From Sanghuangporus weigelae (Eukaryota; Basidiomycota; Agaricomycetes; Hymenochaetales; Hymenochaetaceae), in the NCBI GenBank assembly GCA_033182465.1, contig CP137325.1, positions 1,736,001 through 1,800,000 on the forward strand: 64,000 bases of DNA, written 5' to 3'. Made by a program: the position numbers and the translations under genes. The notes under the pieces were generated by a model. The model saw only the letters and a list, made by a program, of their open reading frames with translations. It was not told the origin of the DNA and did not search any database. Numbering within the stretch: the first letter of the stretch is position 1; each line of letters opens with the position of its first letter. Positions 35,601 to 46,613 of this stretch are shown here, piece after piece.

Positions 35601-35711
35601 CATTCCCGACAACTAGATAGACCGATTCGCTCTTTATCTAGTCAAGGGACGAGGAGAAGTCCGCGACTCGAGGCAAAACTTCATTCGTCTAAGTGTGCAC
35701 GGTCAAGATGA
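32621..35711 (+). CDS. FK6: FunK1-type fungal protein kinase
   Basis: Exons 32621-33121, 33177-34157, 34210-34522, 34570-34739 and 34791-35711 (961 aa). I chose the ATG at 32621 because FK4 has the matching MLAHE/MLVHE start; an upstream in-frame ATG at 32543 is possible. Motifs: GRKVIIGPMPVKVFLDEFL, ARIFRWDRAGAIVTRAFDY, FLKDTWR, VHRDISLDN, GLLVDWEFS, GTWAFMSG, DDLESLFYVVMYGSVRWLP; tail EKRRRLVRED and RRSPRLEAK. All catalytic residues are present and every intron is canonical, so it looks functional. The exon 2/3 junction uses the GTGTGT donor at 34158. FK3 and FK4 are its close sisters; exon 2 of FK4 is nearly the same sequence. Confidence 0.92.
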
Positions 35712-35890
35712 TAAACATGAGAGCGTTGTATAGCCTTAAAGTCAATGCTTCATCAACTGTCAGCAGCTTTCATTCGATTCTCTGGTGTAAATATATCCGC
35801 CTTGTTCTAGTATTTTATTCTGATTATTTAACGACGGTTTCCGCGCTGGGGTTAGCTTTGCTGAATACACGGAGAAAATGCTGCGTTGGA

Positions 35891-36505
35891 CTAGAAATTG
35901 TACAGATCGTCAGCCGCAAACCATAATCTCTCCCGAAGTTTCCACCAATATATGTCCCAGAATATTCCAGTGCGATCGGGGAATTTATTTTGATCTTCCA
36001 AAGGCATTTCATCTGGGCGATCCACAGGGAGAATAAGCTTCGGGCGATCGAGGTCAGTAAATGAGAATGAATAGAACCAAATGACATACATTATCGCCCA
36101 TTGCATAATTTGTATCTCTACTCGTGGAACTCGGTCCTTCCTTGCCGGTCATCTTACGCCTTGCTTTTACTGTGAGGACTTTGCGGGACATCACCCTGTG
36201 CTGCGACTGACAATCACTGTAACCATCAAGGAGCCTAGACAAAAACAACACAGAACTTACAGGCCGCTTGTCTTGCTCAGAAGATCGTGATTCCATGCCA
36301 GGATCTTCTCCATAGTTCCACTCGTCCGGCAAGTCTACGTCGCCAGAACCCGAAGATGATGGGAAGGAACAGGCGTTGAACATCCATGAGACACTATGAT
36401 GGGGAACACGAACCGGCAGCGTATTCTGCTCTATGAATGCCGGATAGACGCTCATGTGTGAATACAACTCCTTCCTGAAGATTGATCGCCAGAGGCGTAC
36501 TTTTT
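35891..36505 (-). pseudogene. Orphan C-terminal part of a KB-type kinase
   Basis: An acceptor AACAG precedes an exon reading KVRLWRSIFRKELYSHMSVY, AFIEQNTLPVRV and a D/E/S-rich stretch (PSSSGSGDVDLPDEWNYGED). After an intron-like gap it ends LILPVDRPDEMP...GIFWDIYWWKLRERLW with a stop at 35891. The last block matches the C-terminus of KB1 (LPVDRPKEMP, FWDIYWWK). No catalytic domain is present upstream, since the FK7 C-terminus begins about 250 bp away. It is either a fragment left by duplication or a very small gene. Confidence 0.55.
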
Positions 36506-36753
36506 CTGTTCAAAGAATAACCAATACAAGATGTTCTCCAACGTCATTCATAATTGATCGGTGTTAATGATGAGCCAAATTCAAAATCCAGGAAATCGAA
36601 ACGGAGTAGAAATGTTTATTGTACGTGCAAAAGCTCATACCATATAAAAAAATCAATTACAGGCCACCCTGGAGAAAACTATAGTACAGGCGACTGTCAT
36701 AGAGTTGAACGCGCGTGCGTACAAAGAGCTTAACGGCTTCATCACGTTCCTTG

Positions 36754-39700
36754 TCATGCTGACTGCTTCGCATGTTTTGAGCTCGTTCTCGCAGCTAATC
36801 GTGAACTTCTCCGCTTTCCTCGATAATCCGAAGAACTCTGAGTCTCCAACCACCGGGATCTTAGGTTATATGGTCCACGAGGGCCAGGATCCAAGGCGGA
36901 ATCGGAATGGACAGACCTTACGCTAGAGATTACGCGATCGCATCTAGCTCCTTGTCGGCCATGAGCTGTTGCGCTGATTGCTTCGTCATGCCACCCTTCA
37001 GAATCAAGCCGCCTTCGTTTACTGTCACGTCGTTCAGAGCCGTGCAACTCGTCGCTGCCATATTCGCTGATATACTCGAAAATCTCGTTTTCTACCTGAT
37101 CGGCCCCAGTATTGAACGAGTCAAGGTTTGCACGGAACGTCTTGGCTGCAGCCCGGAGAGAAGTATCCGTGCCATGGCAAGCTCCATCCACCGCCGCGAG
37201 ATAATCTCCCATCTCATTTTCGACCCGATCATTGTTTGTGTCTTCTGTCGTAGAAAGACCGAGGCAAACATTTCTGAAGATGTCACGGAAATTGTTCATG
37301 GTCCAGAGATGTGCCACACCTTTTTGCTTTAGTATTTCGTGATCCGTCTCCAAATACTGATAGGCAGCTCTGAACCACATTCGGATATATGGATTATCAA
37401 ATCTAAATTTCTCGAGAAACTTTGATCCCGAACAAATCTGTTCGAGTTCTTTTCTGCCCCCACCAGCGAACTGTCCACGATTACCTACGGAGACTTCGTC
37501 GAAAAAATCGTAGATCCAACGGCCTAGTTGCGACTTGGAGTTATGGGGCAGCCAACGGACGCATGCATACATCACAACATACAGCAGAGATTCCATGTCG
37601 TCCTCTTTAGTGTGTCGAAACCCGTCGCTCCAATTCAGTGCCCTCCTTGACATAAATGGCCAAGTACCCTAGATCACATCAATATTGCAGGAGACATAAT
37701 GAAAGCCATACTCACTATCTGGGTGTCGTCTATAGCCTTTCCGTACTCGTCTACCAAGACTGAAAACTCCCAGTCAATCAACAGCCCTCGCCGCAGCTGC
37801 GAAGTTTCGAAGCGATATAGGATGATGTTGTCTAAGCTAACGTCACGATGCAACCTCTTGCAGTGAGTGCGCGCGGAAATAATAGCTGAAAGTTCAATTA
37901 GTGATAAATGACACTCTTGTGATCTCAGGATAATACCTCTAAGAGCATCATGAGTGGCGCCAAACAATTCACGCGAGCCTCTGAACGTTCTTAATGGGTA
38001 TCCGGCCTGCTTAAGGACGACTCGATAATGGGTATGTTTAAGTACGCAAAGGCGCAGAGACTCTCGTAAGCACTTGCAGACCCAAGGAGCGTCAATATAG
38101 TCATGTGTCCTGGTACGTTGTTCCGCAAGCGTATATTCGTCAAGCGCCATTTGAGAGGCAAATGGCCTATCTCGAAAATCGATATTCTTCCCCTGGACAA
38201 TGATCAGAAGAGACCTCAGGACAGCAATACCGTGTAACATACCCCATCACGTTGATCCATAGATTGGAAGGCCGGTACATCGCCGGAACATTCCAGGTTG
38301 CATACGAACTCGACTTTTCCGTCATCCAGTTCGTCATATATAGCTCCTTCTTGCGGCATATCGCCGTCGTCAATACGCCAAGAATCCTTCAAGAAGCACA
38401 CTGTGCCTTTGTTAGGCGCTATCACCTCGACGGCCCAATAAGCACGGGTAGAACGACCAACCACAGATTTCGGATATGCCAAGGGGACGGAGACGAGAAA
38501 TACGCGTGGCGCGGATCGTACTCGAGTATCATGTACCTCCATTCTTGTTACTCTCCCTCGTTCGTAGTGTTGTTTTAGCCCTTCTTTCAACTCCTTTGTA
38601 TCCTTCTCATCAACGCCCAGCTGAAATGAGATATGTTTCTTCACATGCTTCACAAATAAGTCCTCTTCGGCTTTCGAAGCAATCGTGACGGTTGGATCAA
38701 AACCACGCTGCACTGGATTAGCATGATGGAAACGCCAGAGAAACCTGCACAACAATTCTGGATGTTCTTTGTAATCGAATGCCCTGGTGACGATCCCTCC
38801 CGCACGATCCCAACGAAAGAAGCGAGCTCGAGTACCAATGACCAGTATTGAGAAATAGAAGACACGATGTTGGCGCGAGCACGCATCGGCAGCATGGTGC
38901 ACGCTTTGTCCAAGGTTGCGCTTCTCTTGTTTCCCGGCATCGAAGTCACTTTGCTTTACATATTTGCGATTCTCAAAGCAGAAGAAGCCCTCATGGCACG
39001 AGCCACTTTCGCATTGCTTGTGTACGTGGTGGTCGCAGAATGGATCATGGTCCTTCCTGACCACCACAAATATCTCCGTAAGCCCTAAGTTCGATTCGTA
39101 TCTCGTTCGGATGTCTTCCTGGATCAAATTGCTGTCGCTTTCCTTCATAACAGAGCGAATATCGTTATTTGCGTAACCACATAAAGCGGGTCTGGGAACT
39201 CTGCGACGAGCACATGCGCGCCTATCGGCCGTAATACAAAAGTTTACACTTGGGCATCGTCTATCGTTGTTGATGGCCTCAGCCTATGGGTCTTTAAGCA
39301 TTAGCTCTCGAGTTAAAGCAGATCAACAACGTACTAGAGGAATGTATATGTCCCTTTCATTCCTTGGATTTGAAGGCACTCCGTGAAACGCTGCAGAAGA
39401 TCTGGGCATTGGTGACTCGTCCGGCGCAGGAGGCAAAAAATCCTCCAGAAATGCCTTCACGGGCATTGGACCGAGAATCACTTTTCTTCCGTCTCGTGCA
39501 TGATGATATGGGTCGGGGTTATTCCGAAGCAGCGCCTCTAGACTTCCATTCTCGATCCGAGACAAGGGAAGATCTTTGGGAACAGAAGACCTTCGCCTTG
39601 GAGTTCTCCATTTTGATGCATGCACGTGGTCAGTATGAGCACTTGAAGGCAAAGGCCCGGGTCTGTTGCCAAGAGTAGCATGAGAGGCAGGAAAGCTATC

Positions 39701-39811
39701 TTTTCTGATGTCAGCAGGAGATGTTGGGTCACCTGGCTTGAGAAAGCAAGGAGAGAACGAAAGCAAACTGTTATACGACAAGATTTCCTTATCATCATTA
39801 GTGACAAGCAT
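36754..39811 (-). CDS. FK7: FunK1-type fungal protein kinase
   Basis: Exons 39811-39335, 39283-38243, 38192-37937, 37885-37716 and 37668-36754 (952 aa from the ATG at 39811). An upstream in-frame ATG at 39886 would add 25 residues but lies only 35 bp from the E-box; MLVTND at 39811 resembles the MLVHE start of FK6. Motifs: GRKVILGPMPVKAFLEDFLP, RARFFRWDRAGGIVTRAFDY, FLKDSWR, LHRDVSLDN, GLLIDWEFS, GTWPFMSR, DDMESLLYVVMYACVRWLP; tail SKRRRLDSEG, PYNLRSRWLE and RRSSRLAAR. Catalytic residues are complete and all introns are GT-AG, 47-51 nt. Predicted active. Confidence 0.91.
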
Positions 39812-39920
39812 CTCGTGTACGCGAGTCCTTGGTCTTGGAATTTGGAGCCAGGAAGACGACAGTATGCCGGTGGTTGTGGCCAACAAAAGACGCGACCACT
39901 ATTTTGTCGTCAGAGAACGG

Positions 39921-39928
39921 TCACGTGA
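39921..39928 (-). promoter_or_regulatory. E-box TCACGTGA upstream of FK7
   Basis: Sense context TTCACGTGACCG, 110 bp before the preferred ATG. Confidence 0.6.
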
Positions 39929-40102
39929 ATTGCTTACTTTATTCATTAGTAATAGTGATATCTTTTATTCGGACGGACTAAGTATCGGATCCCTGAACCA
40001 GCTTCAGTAAGTCATGATGAGCTCGAAAAGGACAGACTGGGCATCATGTGCAATGTGATTGATCATAGGCTATGCACTTGAATAAGTATGCTACTAGGTG
40101 AG

Positions 40103-43024
40103 TTAAGATCCGACACTATGTTTTCTGACTGCCCGTTTCCTCGCTGAGCGTCTCCCTCCAATCTGATCATCTTGCTCTTCATGATCTTCCGATCTCCTAC
40201 GCTTGATTGGTACAGAGTCGTTATATAGCCGTATCTGATTTGATGGAACTGGTCCTTCATTTCCAGACTTTCTGCCCAAGGACGTGTGCGTTCCGCGACG
40301 AGCTTTGTTCGCCTCCACATAGTAATCTTCCACGCTATGCTCCGTTCTGTCGTGTTTTGTTTCCTCAGTCATCATAAGATAATGGCAGACGGATGTAAAG
40401 AGCTCCCGGAGATTCTTCATAGTCCACTCCGATTTGGTCCCTTTCGCTTTTTCGCTTTCGTGAATTGTGTTCAGATAGCCGTAGGCACCTCTGAACCACT
40501 TGCGAATATATTTGCTCTTAAATCCAAACGTGTCGAGAAACTTTGATCCGGACACGGATTGTTGAAGTTCTTTATAGACTCCACCGGTATCCTGACCTTC
40601 ATCATTCTCCTTACTGCTGGAGAAGAACTCGTAAATCCATTGGCCCAGTTTAGGAACGTGTTCGTGAGGCAACCAACGGATGCTGCCATATGTAACCACA
40701 TACAACAGGGATTCCATGTCATCCTCTTGAGTATGGTGGAAGTTTTTCCCACTAAGTGCCCGGATCGACATGAATGCCCATGTACCCTGAATCCAACGAG
40801 TCACTTTGACTGCACGGTCATTTCCAGCAAACATAACGCTCACAGATCTGTAGTAGTCTGTTGCCACGTCTGTGTCGTCAACTGACGTCGAGAACTCCCA
40901 GTCGATAAGCAGGCCCCGTCTAGGCTCTGATGCGGCGAAACGGTATAAGATGATATTACCTATGCTCACATCGCGATGCAGCCTGCCGCATTTGCCATAT
41001 GCCGAGTCGAGAGCTGAAAGTGCGTCAGTAGAGATCAGAAGTCATGACATCAATAAATACCTCCGAGAGCATCCTTAGCACCTATGAACAGCTCACGCGA
41101 ACTGCGAAATGACCTTAGTGCATATCCAGCTTGCTTCAGGACTAACCGATTGTGTATACGTCTTGGTATTTGACTACGGAGATTTCCTCGTAGACAGTTG
41201 CAGATCCAGCGTGCATTGACATAGTCGTTCGTCCTGGTGCATTGAAATTCATTGTCTGCATTTAGTTCAAACTCCGGAAGATCCGTATTAGCGAAGTGGC
41301 TTTCCGCAGGTGTATTTAAGCTCTCGGAAGCTATTTCATTGCCACTTTCATTTTGTAGCGCATCCCGTTGCCCATATGTGTCTGAGTCGTCCTTGTCAAT
41401 AGGAAATCAGTTGATATCTCTTCCAAGAACAATTGACTAAGGTAGCATACCTCCTCAATTAGAATGATATCGCGCACGTCTCCGTAGGCTTTGAGGTTGC
41501 AGATGTTCTCAGCCTGCTTTTGTTCCATCTCGCAATATATGTCGCCTTCTGCTTTTACGCTCGTTCTGTCGACTCGCCATGAATCCTTCAAGCAGCGTAC
41601 TTTGCCTTTATTGGGACCTATCGGCTCAACAGCCCAGTAGACCGTCGTGCAATGGCCGGCCACCGAACTCGCGGTTTTCAGAGGTACGGAGATGAGATAG
41701 GACGTGGGTGAACGCTCGTTGCGATCATAGACCGAGACTTTCGTAACTTTTCCCTTTTCGTAGTGCTGTGAGAGGGCTTCATCTAGACTTTCCGCGTCAT
41801 CTTCGCTGATGCTCAACTGGAATGCGACGTGCCTCCTGACAACAGTTCTGAAAAGCTCTTCTTCTTCCGGTGAAGCCATGATTACAGTAGGATCGAAGCC
41901 ACGTTGCACAGCATTCGCGTGACCAAATCTCCAGAGGAATTCGCATAGTAGTTTTGGGGACTTCTTGTAATCAAAAGATTTACTGACAATGCATCCAGCT
42001 CGGTCCCAGCGGAAGAATCGTGCACGAGTGCAGACAATCATGATTGAGAAGTAAAATATGCGATGCTGACGCTTGAAGCATTCGGCTGCATACGTGAAGT
42101 TCTGCCCAAAATTACGCCTCTCTCGTTTTCCTGCATCGGTCTCGTTCTTTTCGTCAATATGCCTGTGATTAAAATATGAGATAAAGTGCTTTCTTGTAGC
42201 CTTCTTGCCTTCAGCATGAGAATGCACATCACACAATGGATCATCTTTCCTCTTTCCTTCCACAAAGAACTGAGCAAGGCCCAAGTTTGACTCATATTTC
42301 GCCTCGTCGTAGCCATCACGCAATATAAGGGGCACGTCTTCGAGGGAGAAGCCACCGATGTCTGGCTTGAGAGATCCGCGCCCTTCTTCGTCAGAGAGAT
42401 CGGCTGTGATACAGAACTGTACGCCAGGGCATCGGTGGTTGTGGTTCATGGCCTCGGTCTAAGACGGACTCTTGTCAGTAATCAAGCCAGAGACAAAGGA
42501 GATCGAATACCGACCAAAGGAAGATAGATATCTTTTTCACACCTCGGTTTTGTTGGGACTTTATTGAATGCTCCTCGGTGATCAGGCATGTTATCCAGTG
42601 GGGGAGGTAAAAATTCATCCAGGAATTGCCGGCAGGGCATGGGCCCTATTATCACTTTGTGCCCTTCTTTTGCATGATGATAAGCATTATTCTCAGCTTT
42701 GTTCGAGATAAGGGTGTCATCGAGTCCATTCAATTTTCTGACTACCGGAGCATCCTTCGGCGGAATGAATTTCGGTCTACGCGGACTCTTGAACATCGAT
42801 GTAAAGCGCCGTAGCTGACTAGAGGATGCAACATCATCATGAAGCCTTTGAAGAAGAGGTGAAGAGTTCAAATCCGTCTCGTCTTCCTCGAAATAAGGCA
42901 ATGCATCATTCTCAATCGCGCGAGGAGACGGAGTCTTGGCTTCGCAAGGACCAGATCTAGGAAGAGAACAGGCTAAGACATCCCCAGATAGTGTTGGATC
43001 GGCAGCGGCACTTGAATCTTCCAT
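40103..43024 (-). CDS. FK8: FunK1-type fungal protein kinase
   Basis: Exons 43024-42515, 42458-41451, 41391-41061, 41013-40844 and 40786-40103 (900 aa). An in-frame ATG at 43114 exists but is only 13 bp from the E-box, so the ATG at 43024 (MEDSSAAAD) is preferred. Motifs: GHKVIIGPMPCRQFLDEFLP, RARFFRWDRAGCIVSKSFDY, CLKDSWR, LHRDVSIGNIILYR, GLLIDWEFS, GTWAFMSI, DDMESLLYVVTYGSIRWLP. The tail is shorter than in sisters (IKRRRSEDHEEQD, GGRRSARKRAVRK). HRD and the Asn of the loop are intact. Intron 4 (40787-40843) is 57 nt, a multiple of three without a stop, so a retained form with 19 extra residues before GTWAFM would stay in frame. Confidence 0.9.
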
Positions 43025-43126
43025 ACAGTCTCCTGTAGCCTCTCGTTTTAGGATGGCCTTATCGTAGTTGTGGACAACGTTGGATGCCGTGGCTTGAAGG
43101 CAGGACCGAATCATAAGTAGACACGA

Positions 43127-43134
43127 TCACGTGA
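43127..43134 (-). promoter_or_regulatory. E-box TCACGTGA upstream of FK8
   Basis: Sense context ATCACGTGATCG, 103 bp before the preferred ATG. TTCAAGCCACGGC follows downstream, matching FK2 and FK10. Confidence 0.6.
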
Positions 43135-43139
43135 TCTGT

Positions 43140-43609
43140 GTACACCGTGTTTGTGACATGTGTTCGCTGTTCCAGCAAGTCTGGTGGCTGGCAATTCTTT
43201 TCATTCTTTGTGCAATATGACAATGAATCTACGGTGTACAATGGAGTTGGCATAGACAGAAAGCACAGCGAAAAGTTTCATTGATTCATTTGACAAGCAA
43301 TTACCTTGAATCAACAAAAAGATCATGAAAGTACCGGCTTCCTTGTTCGCAGGCAGTCAATAAACGCAATAATTAAATCGTCCGTCTCTAAATGCGGAGC
43401 TTTCTATAAGAGTTGGTCTCCTGTTCATCATATCGCTGTCCAATATTACGAATTTTAATAGTAAATCCATATCTGGTCCGTTCGACGAATAACCTCTTCG
43501 ATCAATTTTTGCTTTCTTAAGCTTGCTTGACGTATCTATTCAAATAGTACCGTAAGATATATCCGATTAATATCGAAACGGAAGAAATAACACCATATCC
43601 ATAGTGGTT
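43140..43609. other. Intergenic spacer, no gene seen
   Basis: Between the FK8 5' end and the KB1 3' end; AT-rich, no coding signal recognised. Confidence 0.4.
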
Positions 43610-46462
43610 CTACCTCCCACAAGTGACCCAGAGTTTCTCTCGAGCTTTCCACCAATAAATATCCCAGAAAGTCCCTGTCGGATCGTGGAACTTCTCCTTA
43701 TCGCTCTCTGGCATTTCTTTCGGGCGATCAACTGGAAGTACGAGAGTCTGGAGAACAATCTTAGTATGAACAGGTCGATAGCATGTACAGTTTAATACCT
43801 TACATTAGGACTTGAGGAGTTAACAAGATTATTCCTATTTCTTCTGCGCTTGCGATTCCTCGTGTCACCCTCCTTCCCCTCTCGTGTGCGTCTGGCCCTG
43901 GCGGTGAAAATTCCCCGGCTTCTCTAGAGGAAGTATTGGCAAGTAATTGAAACCTTTCTTGACCGAGATCCACTCACCGAACATTCGCGTCTACTGTACG
44001 CTGCCGACGCATCCTTCCTGTACCCAATCCTCCCGTTCAACTCGTCTCTCGAACATAAGAGCGAGGAGCTCAAGTACGCATCTTGGAGATATGTTGCTAA
44101 ATTATAAGACGTCTTTACCGGCAATGGATTCTCCTCGATGAAAATGGGATCCCCATTAGCCCGCAATCTCCTGATCTCCTTTAAAATAAGTCTTTGCATG
44201 AAATCATGCAAATGGAACTCGTATCGTTCGCCCCGACCTGTAGCAACGACATTGTACCAAGGAATCTTAATGTATGAGAACATTGTCTTGAGCATAGCAT
44301 AGAACGGTTCAAAATTTTTGCCGGTTCCGAAGCTGGCTCTACCAGGGAATACAAAGCAGACGGTATTGTCACATCTCCGTCCTGCAAAAATCTCGAAAAG
44401 TTTGCCTCTATTTGCCTCCAACGTAGGTATCTCCGATGGATCTACGTGCTCGTCAAACGGCCAGAGACGGCCGAAAAACAGGAGGCAGAGATAGAATACG
44501 GACTCCGCGTCATGGACGGCACCATGTCTGAACGATTGCACTAGCTTGTCGTCGTTGTTCAACGTCGGTTCGATTCTCCATCGAAGCTCGGCAAAGTTCT
44601 CGTAAAACTTGTCCCATTCGTGCTTTTCCTGACAATCGGAGTATTTGTCGATGCAATCCTTGGGAACTTCTCTTCGTACATTCTCAGAGAATCTGGAGAA
44701 TGGGGTCATAATACTGCCGTCGCGAACCGACAGAACGTCCTCTGCCATAAACATGGGTGTTCCCTGTCCCAACCAAGTAAGCGAGATATATTCGCTGTAC
44801 TCGGTCACAATATTGCTCACCGTTTTAACCATCAGGTCATCCTCCTCGCCAGTATGGATAATCGTAGCATGGTCAAAATCAGCTAAAGCCACTCGAACTT
44901 TCCATCTAGAAAACATGTGAGTCCAGGTCCTTGGAAAGAATAGGTTTTACGCACTTATCCTCGTCAAAAATGTCTGACACAAATCGATAGTTATGTGAGA
45001 TGCAATGTTCATTGTCCGATACAGATCGTCTACTGGACACCCTGACGACTCCTGTTTCTTGCAGGTCACAATATTCCTTCGGACGTATGAGAATATTGCT
45101 CCAGCTGACATCTCGGTGAAGAATATTTTTCTCTTGAGTAAGATAACGAAGAACTTGGGGAAATGTTAGGAACAGAATATAGGGGAACGAAGCGTCATGC
45201 TTGCCTTCAAGCAGGTCATACATGACCTCCAAAAACTCCAGAACTGATTCACATGCGCAAAGGGGATAGCCGATCGTCTTCAGTACGAGAAGGCTGCGCA
45301 CACGAGAGTCTTTGTCTAAGCTGCTAGAATCCACTGCGTTCACTTTCAAAGATGCCTCTGACAGTTCATCGTCAAGACGCACAATTCCGGGCGCATCCTG
45401 AAGCTTCTGGAGCAGTTTGCACTCCTGCCAGCGATCTGCCGTCTTGTACCACGAATACTTGAAGACTCGTACAACTTGGTCATCTTCCGTAACACCCAAT
45501 GCAACGAACGGTTTGCGACCATCACCACGCGAGAGGATCGGAAGCAAGCGAAACCGACGGCCAGCTGATATCGCAGAATACAAGCCGATTGTCCGTGTCT
45601 TCATCGTGATGACTTCCTTCAGCTTCGGGACAGCCGGATGATAAGGACGCACAGCTTCGTCGCGTATGAGTTTCACATAAGTACACAGCTTCTGGATTGC
45701 GGACGGATGATTCCAAGGAACTCTGGACCAGGTCCTTCGATATTCTAGGCCAACAGAAACGATCGTGAAGTCTTTTTTGCAAACCACAAGTCCATGCTGT
45801 TCATAAGATGCAGGTCTGTAGGAAGACAAAGAAAGCAGATAACTCATGCATTGATCTACGTCGTTAGAACTGCCTTTCGCGACTATTATGCTGACCAAAA
45901 GATGTAACGATGGGGTAGGGATGTCGATGTTGGAGTTTGCGCCGATGTGGTCACCACTGGCCAACTGCTCTGCTGCAGCACGAGGGGCGAAGAACGCAAC
46001 AATAGGCGACGAGTCATCGGAAGTGCATGGACCGAGACGCAGACTAGAAGAAATTTCCCTGGAAAAGACAAGCACCTCGTCGTCTTCCTTTGAGCTGACG
46101 ACCAAACTTGCCAATGTCAACACAAGGGAAACAGAGCCAATTTCGCTGGAAGTGACCTCAGGAAGCTGGGCTTTCAGTCGTTGATAAAATGACATTTCTA
46201 ACGGGCCAACGTAGTCTTCTGGTTCTCGCAGTGAGCAGGTGCCATTCATCGTAAGCTGCGATAAATACCACGAAGCCTGGAAAGTGGAAGGGAGATAAAA
46301 GAATTGGCGCGGGCACGTGACTTTCTCATCGTATAGAATAGCTTCGATGGGCCACGCATGCCCAATCACACTAGTGCTGCCTACTCGTGCTTCTGGTAGG
46401 CCATGTATCGCACGAGAAGTTAGATATACTCCGTCTATCCAGACAAAATGAATCTTCCTCAA
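43610..46462 (-). CDS. KB1: divergent FunK1-like protein kinase
   Basis: Exon A (46462-44955) encodes an unfamiliar N-terminal region, then VVRVFKYSWYK with a likely ATP-binding lysine, RLDDELSEASL, and the catalytic loop ILHRDVSWSNILIR. A 49-nt intron leads to exon B (44905-44821) with VALADFDHA, a DFD metal-binding motif. A 57-nt stopless intron leads to exon C (44763-44119) with GTPMFMAEDVL, GAVHDAESVFYLCLLFFGRLW and DFMQRLILKEIRRL. GTxxFMA and AVHDAESxFY are hallmarks shared with FunK1, but the rest differs from the FK genes. Short further exons lead to a C-terminal block LPVDRPKEMP...FWDIYWWKAREKLW and a stop at 43610. The junctions between 44118 and 43760 are not resolved. Catalytic residues are present. 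KB2 is its adjacent paralog. Confidence 0.75.
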
Positions 46463-46613
46463 GATAATGCAATCGTTCGTCTCGAGTTCAACATGCTACT
46501 AGTACTGCTAATCATACAATAACAAGAGAAGAAACTCCATTCTAACATTGCGCTCATACAGTGATACGGATTAACCCCAAAATTCCTGTATCAATCCGGC
46601 ACGACAGAAACCA

